Position numbers and translations under genes: made by a program. 64,000 nt of DNA from Lachnospiraceae bacterium. Its GTDB lineage: Bacteria > Bacillota > Clostridia > Lachnospirales > Lachnospiraceae. Where the stretch lies: contig JAEEND010000011.1 of NCBI GenBank assembly GCA_016283575.1, positions 33,863 through 97,862 on the forward strand. Reading direction: 5' to 3'. Numbering within the stretch: the first letter of the stretch is position 1; the number at the start of each line of letters is the position of its first letter. Below are positions 34,835 to 43,818 of this stretch, piece after piece. The notes under the pieces were generated by a model. That model saw nothing but the letters and a program-made list of their open reading frames with translations. It ran no database searches and was not told the origin of the DNA.

Positions 34835-36172
34835 ATGGAAGAAAACAATAATTTGCAGGAAAAAGAAGAACAATATACGGTTATAAGAGAGAAGATCAAG
34901 GCTCGCCCCATTAATAAGGGCAAGCTTTTAAAAAATGGCCTGATCACGGTCCTTTCCGCGGTGGCCTTCGGTCTTATTGCCTGTCTTACATTTGTGATTC
35001 TTTCTCCGGTATTTCAGAAGATATTTGAGCCTGAAGAAACTGAGAGCACGGTGCCCATCGTGACATTTCCCGTGGAACCCATCGATGAAGAAATGAATCC
35101 CGAGGACATGCTTACGGATGAAGATGTGCTGGAGGAAAACGCCCACGAGACGCAGAAGGAGTTGCCTGAAGAACAGATAGAGGATATCTTATCCAAGGTA
35201 ACATTTTCATTAACTGACTATCAGAAGCTTTATTACGAGCTTTCGGAAATAGCCAAGGAAGCTGAGAAAAGCCTTGTGCGTATCACGCCTTATTCCAACG
35301 AAGAGGATATGTTCTTAAATGTCTATGAGGGATATGGCGAAGATACGGGTCTTATTGTGGCTGAGGCAGATGGCAGGTTTTTTATCCTTTGTAAGAGTAA
35401 GAGCATCAAAACGTCAAAAGAGCCCGTGGTTACTTTTGTAAATGATATAAGAGCGCAGGCTTCGGTATTTGCTGAAGACGATAAAACAGGCTTTACTATT
35501 CTGGCTGTTTCGGAGAACAGTTTAAATGAAGTGACAAGGCGCAGCATAAAAACAGCTACTCTGGGAAGTTCCGCAGCAAGACGCCTTGCAGGTTCTCCCG
35601 TAATTGCAGTGGGAAGCCCCATGGGTAATTACGGCTCCGTCAACTATGGCATGATCACATCTTCCAACACGCCCATATATGTTACCGATAATACCTATAA
35701 AAAGGTTGATACGGATATTTACGGAAGCACTTCCGCTACGGGCGTGCTTGTGAATCTTACGGGGGAAGTTATAGGAGTCATTGATGGTTCTTTTTCCACA
35801 AGTGATGCAAAGAATCTGATTTCCGCCGTGGGTATTACGGAATTAAAGAAAACTATTGAAGATATGATAAATCATGTGGAGGTGCCGGTCTTTGGGATCA
35901 ATGGTACCGATGTGCCGAAGGAGTTAAGCGATATCTACAGCGCTCCCGAGGGCGCATTCGTAATTGCGGTTAATATGGATTCTCCCGCAATGAAGGGTGG
36001 AATTCAAAGCGGCGATATTATTACTTCCGTTGACGGCGTGCCTATTTCAGGCATGAACGGATTTAACAATTCGGTGCGTTCGGCAGGAAAGAAGACAAGT
36101 GTCTCCGTTAAGGTCTACCGCATGGTTATGGACGAATATAAGCCCATGGAACTGGAAATAGTATTGAATTAG
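34835..36172 (+). CDS. HtrA/DegP-like membrane protein with PDZ domain, probable pseudoprotease
   Basis: A 445-residue protein with an N-terminal cytoplasmic tail, one transmembrane helix (about 30-53), an acidic linker, a trypsin-like domain (about 120-340) and a C-terminal PDZ domain (GAFVIAVNMDSPAMKGGIQSGDIITSVDG). The protease part keeps the fold signatures (GTGLIVAEADGRFFILCK, IAVGSPMGNYGSVNYGMIT, GVLVNLTGEVIGVID). But the usual TNNHV histidine is replaced in FILCKSK, the DLAVLK aspartate aligns to GFTILAV, and the GNSGGPLVN serine aligns to Ala in TSATGVLVN. So a chaperone or scaffold role is more likely than proteolysis. The track's TTG 34823 is in the RBS; ATG 34835 is used. Confidence 0.85.
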   Translation: MEENNNLQEKEEQYTVIREKIKARPINKGKLLKNGLITVLSAVAFGLIACLTFVILSPVFQKIFEPEETESTVPIVTFPVEPIDEEMNPEDMLTDEDVLEENAHETQKELPEEQIEDILSKVTFSLTDYQKLYYELSEIAKEAEKSLVRITPYSNEEDMFLNVYEGYGEDTGLIVAEADGRFFILCKSKSIKTSKEPVVTFVNDIRAQASVFAEDDKTGFTILAVSENSLNEVTRRSIKTATLGSSAARRLAGSPVIAVGSPMGNYGSVNYGMITSSNTPIYVTDNTYKKVDTDIYGSTSATGVLVNLTGEVIGVIDGSFSTSDAKNLISAVGITELKKTIEDMINHVEVPVFGINGTDVPKELSDIYSAPEGAFVIAVNMDSPAMKGGIQSGDIITSVDGVPISGMNGFNNSVRSAGKKTSVSVKVYRMVMDEYKPMELEIVLN

Positions 36173-36238
36173 GATCATTAAAGTGACCGCCGGTAAGATG
36201 CGGAAGCGTTAATCATACAGAAATCAGGTGAGTAATAT

Positions 36239-37183
36239 ATGAAGTACATTCAGGATTTAAGAGAAGGGGAAAAGGTTCAGGAGATTTATCTTTGTAAACA
36301 GAAGACCTCCGCAGTGACAAAGAACGGAAAGCCCTATGACAGTGTTATCCTGCAGGATAAAACGGGAGCCCTTGACGGTAAGATCTGGGACGTAGGAAGC
36401 GTAGGAATCGATGAATTCGATGCTCTTGATTATGTTGAAGTCACAGGGGATATGACAGTTTTTAACAACACTCCCCAGTTAAATATAAAAAGAGTGAGAA
36501 AGGTATCGGAGGGAGAATACGATCCCGGTGATTATCTTCCCGTAAGCAGCCGTGATATTGATGAAATGTACAAGGAGCTTCTCGGTTTTATAGGAAGCAT
36601 CAAAAATGAATATTTGAAGGCGTTGCTGGAAGAGTTTTTTGTCCGTGATGAGGAATTTATAGCGAACTTCAGAAAATCCAGCGCTGCGAAGAGTGTGCAT
36701 CACAATTTTATCGGAGGATTACTTGAGCATACAGTATCCGTTGCCTGGATATGCGATTCTTTTGCCAAGCATTATCCGATACTTAAGAGAGATCTGCTGG
36801 TGGCAGCAGCGCTTCTTCATGATGTGGGAAAGGTAAAAGAATTTTCGGCATTTCCGTTAAATGATTACACTGACGAAGGAAACCTCCTGGGACACATTAT
36901 CATGGGATCTGAGATGGTAAGTAAAAAGGTCGAGTGTGTACAGGATTTCCCCAAGGGTCTTGAGAATGAATTAAAGCACTGTATCTTAGCGCACCATGGA
37001 AAGCTCGAGTACGGCTCGCCCAAAAAACCCGCCATCATCGAAGCTGTAGCTCTTAATTATGCCGATGATGTGGATGCCAAGATGGAATCCTTTAAGGAGA
37101 TTTTAATGTCAACCAGTGAAACCGGCTGGCTTGGTTACAACAGGCTTTTCGAAAGCAATCTCCGCCCCACATTACCTATGTAA
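36239..37183 (+). CDS. OB-fold/HD-domain 3'-5' exoribonuclease, YhaM-like
   Basis: A 314-residue protein with an N-terminal OB-fold nucleic-acid-binding domain (SVILQDKTGALDGKIWD) followed by an HD phosphohydrolase domain (HHNFIGGLLEHTVSVAWICDSFAK, then LLVAAALLHDVGKVKEF and LAHHGKLEYGSP). This layout is that of B. subtilis YhaM, a 3'-5' exoribonuclease that also acts on DNA. The length matches the family. The RBS AGGTGAG precedes the ATG. rlmD follows 21 bases later. Confidence 0.88.
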   Translation: MKYIQDLREGEKVQEIYLCKQKTSAVTKNGKPYDSVILQDKTGALDGKIWDVGSVGIDEFDALDYVEVTGDMTVFNNTPQLNIKRVRKVSEGEYDPGDYLPVSSRDIDEMYKELLGFIGSIKNEYLKALLEEFFVRDEEFIANFRKSSAAKSVHHNFIGGLLEHTVSVAWICDSFAKHYPILKRDLLVAAALLHDVGKVKEFSAFPLNDYTDEGNLLGHIIMGSEMVSKKVECVQDFPKGLENELKHCILAHHGKLEYGSPKKPAIIEAVALNYADDVDAKMESFKEILMSTSETGWLGYNRLFESNLRPTLPM

Positions 37184-37204
37184 TGTTTAGAATTCAGGAA
37201 GTAT

Positions 37205-38572
37205 ATGTTAAATAAAAATGATGAGGTAGAACTTAAAATAGAGGACTTATCCAAGGATGGAGAAGGAATCGGCCATACCGCAGACGGTATGACCGTTTTT
37301 GTGATGAACGGAGTTCCGGGCGACGTAGTGCTTGCCCACATCACAAAGGTTAAGAAGACCTGTGCATTTTCTTTTGCAAAAGAAATATTAAAGCCTTCAG
37401 CCGACAGGGTGGAACCGAAGTGCCCCGTTGCAAGACTGTGCGGCGGATGCTCGCTGCAGCACCTTGATTACAAGGCGCAGCTTGGATTTAAAGAAGAATA
37501 TGTGAGAAGCTGCATAGAAAGGATCGGCGGCGTAAAGAATCCTCCCATGGAACCTATTGTGGGGATGGATGAACCTTTCTTTTTCCGTAACAAGGCGCAG
37601 TTCCCGATCGGGATCGACCGCGATGGAAAGGTGGTTATCGGTTTTTACAGACATCACTCCCATGACGTGGTAGATAATGCGACATGTGTGATCCAGGGAG
37701 CGTTTAATGAGAAAATTGTCGATGCCATAAAGCGTTATATCGAAACATACAAGGTATCGGTCTACGATGAAGCTACCGGCAAGGGCTTAATGAGACATGT
37801 TTTTACCCGTTACGGCAAAGCTACCGGGGAAGTGATGGTGTGCCTGGTAATTAACGGAGATACCTTGCCGAAGGAAGACGCCCTTGTGGAGATGCTTTTA
37901 GGGCTTGACCTTGGTGATCTTACCATAAAGAGTATCTGTATTAATATTAATAAAGCTAAAACCAATGTGATTCTAGGGGAGAAGCTTAAGTCTCTTTTCG
38001 GTGATCCGTGGATTGAAGATCTGATCGGAGATGTGCGATACAGGATCTCGCCCCTTTCTTTTTATCAGGTTAATCCGGGGCAGACTAAGAAGCTCTACGA
38101 CATCGCCCTTAACTATGCTGGTCTCACCGGATGCGAGGTGGTGTGGGATCTATATTGCGGAATCGGCACAATATCGCTGTTCCTTGCCCGTGCAGCCAGG
38201 GAAGTTTACGGCGTTGAGATCGTGCCGGAAGCCATTGAAGATGCGAAGCTTAATGCAAAGCTTAACGGTATCGAAAATGCCGAATTCTTCGTGGGGGCCG
38301 CGGAGGACGTGGCTCCGAAGCTTAAAAAGCCCGACGTGATCGTGGTGGATCCGCCTCGCAAGGGTTGCGATGAAAAGCTTCTTGAAACCATTATAAATGT
38401 GGCTCCGAAGCGCCTTGTATACGTGTCATGCGACCCGGCAACTTTGGCTCGCGATCTAAAGATACTTACGGAAAGCGGTTTTGTACTTAAAAAAGCCCGC
38501 CCCGTGGACCAGTTCGGCCACTCAACACATTGTGAAGTGTGCTGCGAACTGGAGAGATTTCGAAAGTCTTAA
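37205..38572 (+). CDS. rlmD: 23S rRNA (uracil-C5)-methyltransferase (RlmD/RumA-like)
   Basis: A 455-residue SAM-dependent RNA methyltransferase: N-terminal TRAM domain (VELKIEDLSKDGEGIGHTADGMTVFV), an iron-sulfur-type cysteine cluster (CPVARLCGGCSLQH), SAM-binding VWDLYCGIGTISLFLA and the catalytic motif VVDPPRKGCDEKLL with YVSCDPATLARDL carrying the nucleophilic Cys. It may be RlmD or the Gram-positive RlmCD type, which modifies two sites; sequence alone does not decide. GGAAG precedes the start. Confidence 0.9.
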   Translation: MLNKNDEVELKIEDLSKDGEGIGHTADGMTVFVMNGVPGDVVLAHITKVKKTCAFSFAKEILKPSADRVEPKCPVARLCGGCSLQHLDYKAQLGFKEEYVRSCIERIGGVKNPPMEPIVGMDEPFFFRNKAQFPIGIDRDGKVVIGFYRHHSHDVVDNATCVIQGAFNEKIVDAIKRYIETYKVSVYDEATGKGLMRHVFTRYGKATGEVMVCLVINGDTLPKEDALVEMLLGLDLGDLTIKSICININKAKTNVILGEKLKSLFGDPWIEDLIGDVRYRISPLSFYQVNPGQTKKLYDIALNYAGLTGCEVVWDLYCGIGTISLFLARAAREVYGVEIVPEAIEDAKLNAKLNGIENAEFFVGAAEDVAPKLKKPDVIVVDPPRKGCDEKLLETIINVAPKRLVYVSCDPATLARDLKILTESGFVLKKARPVDQFGHSTHCEVCCELERFRKS

Positions 38573-38649
38573 TATTATCATCAGAAATTGAGATTGTCGG
38601 ATGTGATATTTTGATTGGACAGAATAATTTCAAAGATGAAAGAAGAACT

Positions 38650-40572
38650 ATGAAAACAATAGCAATAATCACCGCCCGTGGCGGAAGCAAAAGAATACCG
38701 AGAAAAAACATTAAGGACTTTCTTGGAAAGCCCATAATTGCATATTCCATTGAAGCAGCTCTTGAGTCAGGGGTTTTTGACGAGGTAATGGTGTCAACGG
38801 ACGATGAAGAGATTGCTGACATTGCAAGGAAGTATGGTGCCAAGGTCCCCTTTATGAGAAGCGAAGCCACCAGCAATGATTTTGCATCAACTGACGAAGT
38901 TATTGCTGAGGTTATTGATAGATATTCAGAGCAGGGAAAAGATTTTGATGCTTTATGTTGCATTTATCCCACTGCTCCTTTTATAACCGGGCGGCGTTTA
39001 AAAGAAGCCGTTTCTTTACTTGAAGAACATGAGTCGGTTACTCCCGTAACACAGTTTTCGTATCCTCCGCAAAGAGGATTCATTATAGAAAACGGTGTAT
39101 TACGCCGAAAATATCCGGAATTTGCCACTGCAAGATCTCAGGATTTAGAAAAACTGTATCATGACAGCGGTCAGTTTTATGCATGCAGAGTTGACGCTTT
39201 CCTTCGAGACAGGACTACAGACGTAGATGATATGGCTCCTGTTATTTTGAGCGATGATGAAGTCCAGGATATAGATACCATGGATGACTGGCGCATAGCT
39301 GAGGAAAAGTATCGAAGACTTAAAGCTAAGTCAGAAAGCGGACACCGTGAAAAAACTGAAATGTATGATGACAAAGCTCTTAAGACTCCGTATTACAGGA
39401 TTGACGAATGTGCATTAAATGCGGATATCGCCATGCTTAAGGAGGCGCTTTCTAAGAATTGGAGTAACAGCAATTGTTCCTATTCCGTAAAGACCAATTC
39501 CTTACCATGGCTTCTCACTCATTTTAAAAATAATGGGTTTTACGCGGAAGTTGTTTCAAAAGAAGAGTATGACCTTTCAATAAGATTGGGATTTGATTCC
39601 GATAAAATCATTTATAATGGACCGATAAAAGACCGCTCTGTATTTGAAAGTGTATTGCTGGCAGGTGGCGTATTAAATATGGATTCAAGTTACGAGCCCA
39701 AATGGTTAAAGGAACTTGCGGAAAAATGGCCCGAAAAGGTATTTAATATAGGCATCCGAGTAAACTATAATCTTTCAGAGCTTAACCCGGATGAAGTATT
39801 GGCAGATGATGAGGGAAGCCGTTTTGGTTATTGCTATGAAAACGGTGAACTTGAAAAAGTCATCAATAAGATAAAAACCATTAATAATGTAAACATTGCG
39901 GGACTTCATTTACATTCTTCAACAAAGACCAGATCTGTGGGTGCATACAGGACGCTCAGTAAAGTGGCAGTCATTGTAGCGAAAGAATTTGACCTTGACT
40001 TAAAGTATATCGACATGGGTGGCGGTTATTACGGAGGAGTTCCGGGAAAGCCCACTTTTAAAGATTATATTCCCGCAATGGCCGAAGAATTATCCAAATT
40101 CTTCGATAAGGATAAAACGACTCTGATTGTGGAGCCCGGAGTTTCAATGGTTTCTTCTTCTTTTTCTTTTGTGACAAGTGTTGTGGATACAAAAGATATA
40201 AGAGGGAAGAGATACGTAATCATAGACGGAAGCAGAGTGAACCTGAATCCTCAGGTTACAAGAAGATGGTATCCTCACAAGTTTGAGCTCCTTGAAGATT
40301 CAAACCGACAGAATGGAGTATTGGATAAACAGGAAATATGCGGATCAACTTGCATGGAATACGATCGTTTATTTGAAGCCGAGGGCGAACAGGAGCTGGT
40401 AACAGGGGACCGCGTTATTTTTACAAACGCGGGAGGATATACTGTTTCTCTCACCCCGCTGTTCATTCACTATTTTCCTGCCGTATATGTAAAGAAGCAG
40501 GATGGAACTCTTTTTACGGCCAGAGCCCCCTGGAATAACGATGAATATATAATGAAAAACTTTTTTGAATGA
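38650..40572 (+). CDS. pseF: Fusion: pseudaminic/nonulosonic acid cytidylyltransferase (PseF-type) + PLP decarboxylase-fold domain
   Basis: A 640-residue two-domain protein. Residues 1 to about 232 are a CMP-nonulosonate synthetase (IAIITARGGSKRIPRKNIKDFLGKPIIAYSIEAAL, then CIYPTAPFITGRRL, DSGQFYACRVDAF), which activates the sugar with CTP. From about residue 245 a fold-III PLP domain resembles LysA/ornithine/arginine decarboxylases: PLP lysine in YSVKTNS (about 281), HLHSSTKTRSVGAYR, DMGGGYYGG, EPGVSMV and the CGSTC motif (Cys about 568). The family's TCD aspartate after that Cys is Met here, so substrate or chemistry may differ. The track start at 38539 overlaps rlmD; ATG 38650 begins the known PseF N-terminus, with GAAAGAAG before it. 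pseI follows after 9 bases. Confidence 0.87.
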   Translation: MKTIAIITARGGSKRIPRKNIKDFLGKPIIAYSIEAALESGVFDEVMVSTDDEEIADIARKYGAKVPFMRSEATSNDFASTDEVIAEVIDRYSEQGKDFDALCCIYPTAPFITGRRLKEAVSLLEEHESVTPVTQFSYPPQRGFIIENGVLRRKYPEFATARSQDLEKLYHDSGQFYACRVDAFLRDRTTDVDDMAPVILSDDEVQDIDTMDDWRIAEEKYRRLKAKSESGHREKTEMYDDKALKTPYYRIDECALNADIAMLKEALSKNWSNSNCSYSVKTNSLPWLLTHFKNNGFYAEVVSKEEYDLSIRLGFDSDKIIYNGPIKDRSVFESVLLAGGVLNMDSSYEPKWLKELAEKWPEKVFNIGIRVNYNLSELNPDEVLADDEGSRFGYCYENGELEKVINKIKTINNVNIAGLHLHSSTKTRSVGAYRTLSKVAVIVAKEFDLDLKYIDMGGGYYGGVPGKPTFKDYIPAMAEELSKFFDKDKTTLIVEPGVSMVSSSFSFVTSVVDTKDIRGKRYVIIDGSRVNLNPQVTRRWYPHKFELLEDSNRQNGVLDKQEICGSTCMEYDRLFEAEGEQELVTGDRVIFTNAGGYTVSLTPLFIHYFPAVYVKKQDGTLFTARAPWNNDEYIMKNFFE

Positions 40573-40581
40573 GGAAAAAAT

Positions 40582-41649
40582 ATGTCCGATAATTGGATGA
40601 GTAAAAGAATTAAATTGGCAGATCACTGGATAAGTAACAATGATCCAGTGTATATCGTAGCTGAGTTATCTGCCAACCATTTACAGGATTATAATAGGGC
40701 GGTAGAAATAATACATGCCGCTAAAGAAGCAGGAGTAGATGCGGTTAAGTTACAGACCTACACTCCGGACACTATCACCCTTAACTCAACAAAAGAATAT
40801 TTTACAATTACCGGCGGAACGATTTGGGATGGCACAACTCTTTATAAGCTTTACGAAGAGGCCTACACTCCTTGGGATTGGCAGCCTAAGCTGTGTGAAT
40901 TGGCAAACAGTCTTGGACTTGATTGCTTTTCATCACCCTTTGATGACACTGCCGTACGCTTCATGCAAGACATGAACATGCCGGCATATAAGATTGCGTC
41001 TTATGAAATAACCGATGTACCCCTTATAAGAAAATGCGCGGCAACCGGAAAGCCGGTGATCCTGGCAACAGGAGTTGCCCGTGAGGATGATATCAGGAAT
41101 GCAATTGAAGCATGTAAAAAAGAAAACAATAATCAGGTGATTTTGTTAAAATGTGTTTCTGCTTATCCTACGCCATATGAAGACGTAAATTTAAATATGA
41201 TTCCCACATTAGCCAAAGAATATGGATGTATCATGGGCTTATCCGACCACACCATGGGAACTGCGGTAGCAGTTGCTTCTGTTGCTTTGGGGGCAAGAAT
41301 GATAGAAAAGCACATTACGTTAAAGAGATCCGACGGCGGACCCGATGGCGCATTTTCCATGGAGCCCGATGAGTTTAAAGAATTGGTGAAGAACGTTCGA
41401 ATTGTGGAGAAGGCTTTGGGAAAGTCGGAATACAGTCTTACACCTGTCCAGGAAATTGAGCGCGAAGGTGCCAGATCTCTCTTTATAGTACAGGATATAA
41501 AAAAGGGTGAAGTCCTTACGGCCGAAAACATAAGATCGATTCGACCCGGAATCGGACTTCCTCCCATTGAATACGATAACGTAATTGGAAAAACAGCCCT
41601 TAAGGATTTGGAAAAAGGAGACCCTCTTACCAAAGATGATTTTAGATAA
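40582..41649 (+). CDS. pseI: Pseudaminic acid synthase (NeuB family)
   Basis: Condenses phosphoenolpyruvate with the 6-deoxy sugar released by PseG to form pseudaminic acid. The 355-residue protein has the NeuB barrel (PVYIVAELSANHLQDYNRAVEIIHAAKEAGVDAVKLQTYTPDTITL, CFSSPFDDTAV, AYKIASYEITD, MGLSDHTMGTAVAVASVALGARMIEKHITLKRSDGGPDGAFSMEPDEF). A C-terminal SAF/antifreeze-like domain follows (EGARSLFIVQDIKKGEVLTAENIRSIRPG). The DTITLNST...GTIWDGTTLYKLYEEAYTPWDW stretch is closer to PseI than to NeuB or LegI; a phylogeny would settle this. Confidence 0.92.
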   Translation: MSDNWMSKRIKLADHWISNNDPVYIVAELSANHLQDYNRAVEIIHAAKEAGVDAVKLQTYTPDTITLNSTKEYFTITGGTIWDGTTLYKLYEEAYTPWDWQPKLCELANSLGLDCFSSPFDDTAVRFMQDMNMPAYKIASYEITDVPLIRKCAATGKPVILATGVAREDDIRNAIEACKKENNNQVILLKCVSAYPTPYEDVNLNMIPTLAKEYGCIMGLSDHTMGTAVAVASVALGARMIEKHITLKRSDGGPDGAFSMEPDEFKELVKNVRIVEKALGKSEYSLTPVQEIEREGARSLFIVQDIKKGEVLTAENIRSIRPGIGLPPIEYDNVIGKTALKDLEKGDPLTKDDFR

Positions 41650-41661
41650 TCGGGAGCGAAG

Positions 41662-42729
41662 ATGCCAGAAGAAAAAATATGGATTAGAGCAGACGGAAAT
41701 GAAAATATAGCTACAGGCCATATACGGCGTTGCTGCACCATTGCAACAGAGCTTAAGAGAATGGGCGCAGAAGTTGTTTTTGTTCTTTCAGATAAGAAAA
41801 GCGAAAAAGTATTAAAATCCATTTCGGGAAATGAGTTTTCGGCAATTATTCTCGATACGGATTACCAAAATATGTTATCGGAAGAAAAGACTCTGAGGGC
41901 GCTGTTACTTAGTGAGAAACCGGCATTTTTATTAATTGACTCCTATGCCGTGGAGAAAGATTACTTCTCTTTTTTAAAATCTTTTATTTCCGAGAATTTA
42001 TTGGAAACAAAGCTTGGATACATAGACGATATTTATAAATTTGATTACCCTGTTGAAGTGGTAATAAACTATGACTTAAAGATCCCCGATAACTTCTATT
42101 CCGCACCATGCCGGTTACTGGGACCCGGATATACACCAATCAGAGGTCAGTTTGTTACCGGTGAGAAGACAATCAAAGATAAGGCAGAGACAATTCTTGT
42201 TACATCGGGAGGAACTGACGAAAAGCGAGTTCTTTCAAATCTTATGGCAGATATCTTTAGCCCTGTATTTAAGAATGAGCTTTCCAAAAAGAAATTCCGT
42301 GTTGTTTTAGGCCCTTTGTTCGACGAAGATTACAAGAAGTTTCTAAGATTATATGCCTTAAAAAATGAAAACGTGGAAATGTTTGATAATATCACGGATT
42401 TAAGTGATTTGATGAAGGAAGCTGATTTAGCGATTTCGGCAGCAGGTACAACCTTGTACGAATTATGCGCTTCCGGAGTGCCCACCATTGCATACAGTAT
42501 TGCCGAGAATCAGCGTATTTTTGTTAAGGATTTTGAAAAAGAAGAGATAGTCAAATATTCCGGTGATGCAGAAGATGTGCTTGAACTGTCAGAGAATCTT
42601 CAGAGAGAATGCATAAATCTTATAGAAGATAAGAACGCAAGGCAGAAAATGTCAAAAAAGGGTCAGTCCTTGATTGACGGAAAAGGCGCCACACGAATCG
42701 CAGAAGCTATCATGAAAACCATAGGATAG
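41662..42729 (+). CDS. pseG: UDP-sugar hydrolase of pseudaminic acid biosynthesis (PseG)
   Basis: Removes UDP from UDP-2,4-diacetamido-2,4,6-trideoxy-L-altrose to supply the PseI substrate. The 355-residue GT-B-like protein starts IWIRADGNENIATGHIRRCCTIATELKRMGAEVVFVLSD, where RADGN..GTGH is the PseG signature. ILVTSGGTDEKRVLSNL and DLAISAAGTTLYELCASGVPTIAYSIAENQ form the nucleotide-sugar binding half. It sits 12 bases after pseI. pseB, pseC and pseH, which make its substrate, are not in the window and must be elsewhere if the pathway is intact. Confidence 0.9.
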   Translation: MPEEKIWIRADGNENIATGHIRRCCTIATELKRMGAEVVFVLSDKKSEKVLKSISGNEFSAIILDTDYQNMLSEEKTLRALLLSEKPAFLLIDSYAVEKDYFSFLKSFISENLLETKLGYIDDIYKFDYPVEVVINYDLKIPDNFYSAPCRLLGPGYTPIRGQFVTGEKTIKDKAETILVTSGGTDEKRVLSNLMADIFSPVFKNELSKKKFRVVLGPLFDEDYKKFLRLYALKNENVEMFDNITDLSDLMKEADLAISAAGTTLYELCASGVPTIAYSIAENQRIFVKDFEKEEIVKYSGDAEDVLELSENLQRECINLIEDKNARQKMSKKGQSLIDGKGATRIAEAIMKTIG

Positions 42730-42732
42730 AGC

Positions 42733-43800
42733 ATGAAGGACAGAATATACGTATGCCACACTTTTTACCATGTATATGTGGCCTGTTTAAAAGAGTTTAA
42801 ATTTAACGACGGAAAAGAAGCTACCTTGGTACTTTCGAAAATGTCCAATAATTTCGGGAAAATGGTGGAGAGAGCCCAAAAGAGCACTATTTTTTCCGAA
42901 GTTTTTGAGTATGATGAAAAGAAAGATACCTTCTTCCCGGAGCTTACTTCGCTTCGCACCGATTCCGGCAATATTGTGATTAACATGATAAAAAGAATCA
43001 TCTTTTGCAGGAAGTTCGGTAAATTGCAGGAAGAATATATTCCCGTAGATTTTACCGGATATAAAGATATTTATGTTTTCTGTGATTCAGATCCTGTTGG
43101 ATATTATCTTAACTATAAAAAGATTAAGTATCACGCTTTGGAAGACGGGTTAGATTGCATCAGATACTATGACACAGCCAGATATGATAACCGAGGACAT
43201 TTTAAGATTAAGGAGTGGATGGCTTCCAAGGGTCTTATTCATATACAGAACGGCTATGATAAGTATTGCATAGACATGGAAGTTAACAATATTTCCGTGC
43301 TGGATTATCCCTGTAAAAAATATGTTGAGCTTCCCAGAAAGCAGTTAACGGAACGCCTTACACCCGATGAAAAAGAAAAGTTGCTGGCTCTTTTTGTTGA
43401 TGATGTAAATGAGCTAAAGAAAAAGGGCAGCAGTGATAAAAAAGCTTTACTGGTTCTCTCTGAACCATTATGTGATTTAGATACCAGAGTTCAGATTTTT
43501 GAAGATATCATCAATACATACTCCACCATTGATGGTGAAGATGCAGTTGTATTTATAAAGCAGCACCCCAGAGATCTACTGGATTATACCAAGTTTTTCC
43601 CTGATGCGGTTCTTTTGGACGGAAGCTTCCCAATGGAAATGCTGAACTTCATAGAGGGCATCAGATTTAACCGAGTTGTTTCAGTATATACCGTTACCGA
43701 TTCAATTCAATTTGCGGACGAAAAGATATATCTCGGCGACGACTTTATGGATAAATACGAAGAACCATCTGTTCACAGACAGAACGAAGCAATAAAGTAA
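42733..43800 (+). CDS. Putative sialyltransferase-like glycosyltransferase (GT52/polysialyltransferase type)
   Basis: A 355-residue soluble protein that carries the paired motifs of bacterial sialyltransferases of the GT38/GT52/GT80 type: a D/E-D/E-G motif in YHALEDGLDCIRYY (about residue 140) and an HP motif in VVFIKQHPRDLLDY (about 278). It begins YVCHTFYHVYVACLKEF, resembling the N-terminus of GT52 proteins. Placed next to CMP-nonulosonate genes, its likely job is transfer of the activated sugar to a surface or protein acceptor; acceptor and linkage are unknown. It starts 4 bases after pseG. Confidence 0.72.
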   Translation: MKDRIYVCHTFYHVYVACLKEFKFNDGKEATLVLSKMSNNFGKMVERAQKSTIFSEVFEYDEKKDTFFPELTSLRTDSGNIVINMIKRIIFCRKFGKLQEEYIPVDFTGYKDIYVFCDSDPVGYYLNYKKIKYHALEDGLDCIRYYDTARYDNRGHFKIKEWMASKGLIHIQNGYDKYCIDMEVNNISVLDYPCKKYVELPRKQLTERLTPDEKEKLLALFVDDVNELKKKGSSDKKALLVLSEPLCDLDTRVQIFEDIINTYSTIDGEDAVVFIKQHPRDLLDYTKFFPDAVLLDGSFPMEMLNFIEGIRFNRVVSVYTVTDSIQFADEKIYLGDDFMDKYEEPSVHRQNEAIK

Positions 43801-43818
43801 AAGGAGATCTTTATATAC

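Noticed and set aside
38539-38649. Upstream 37-codon extension of the PseF fusion
   Set aside because: It overlaps rlmD by 34 bases and precedes the real PseF N-terminus; ATG 38650 has the better ribosome-binding site.
41163-41822. Long minus-strand ORF (219 aa) across pseI/pseG
   Set aside because: A shadow of two well-supported genes; no RBS and low-complexity translation.
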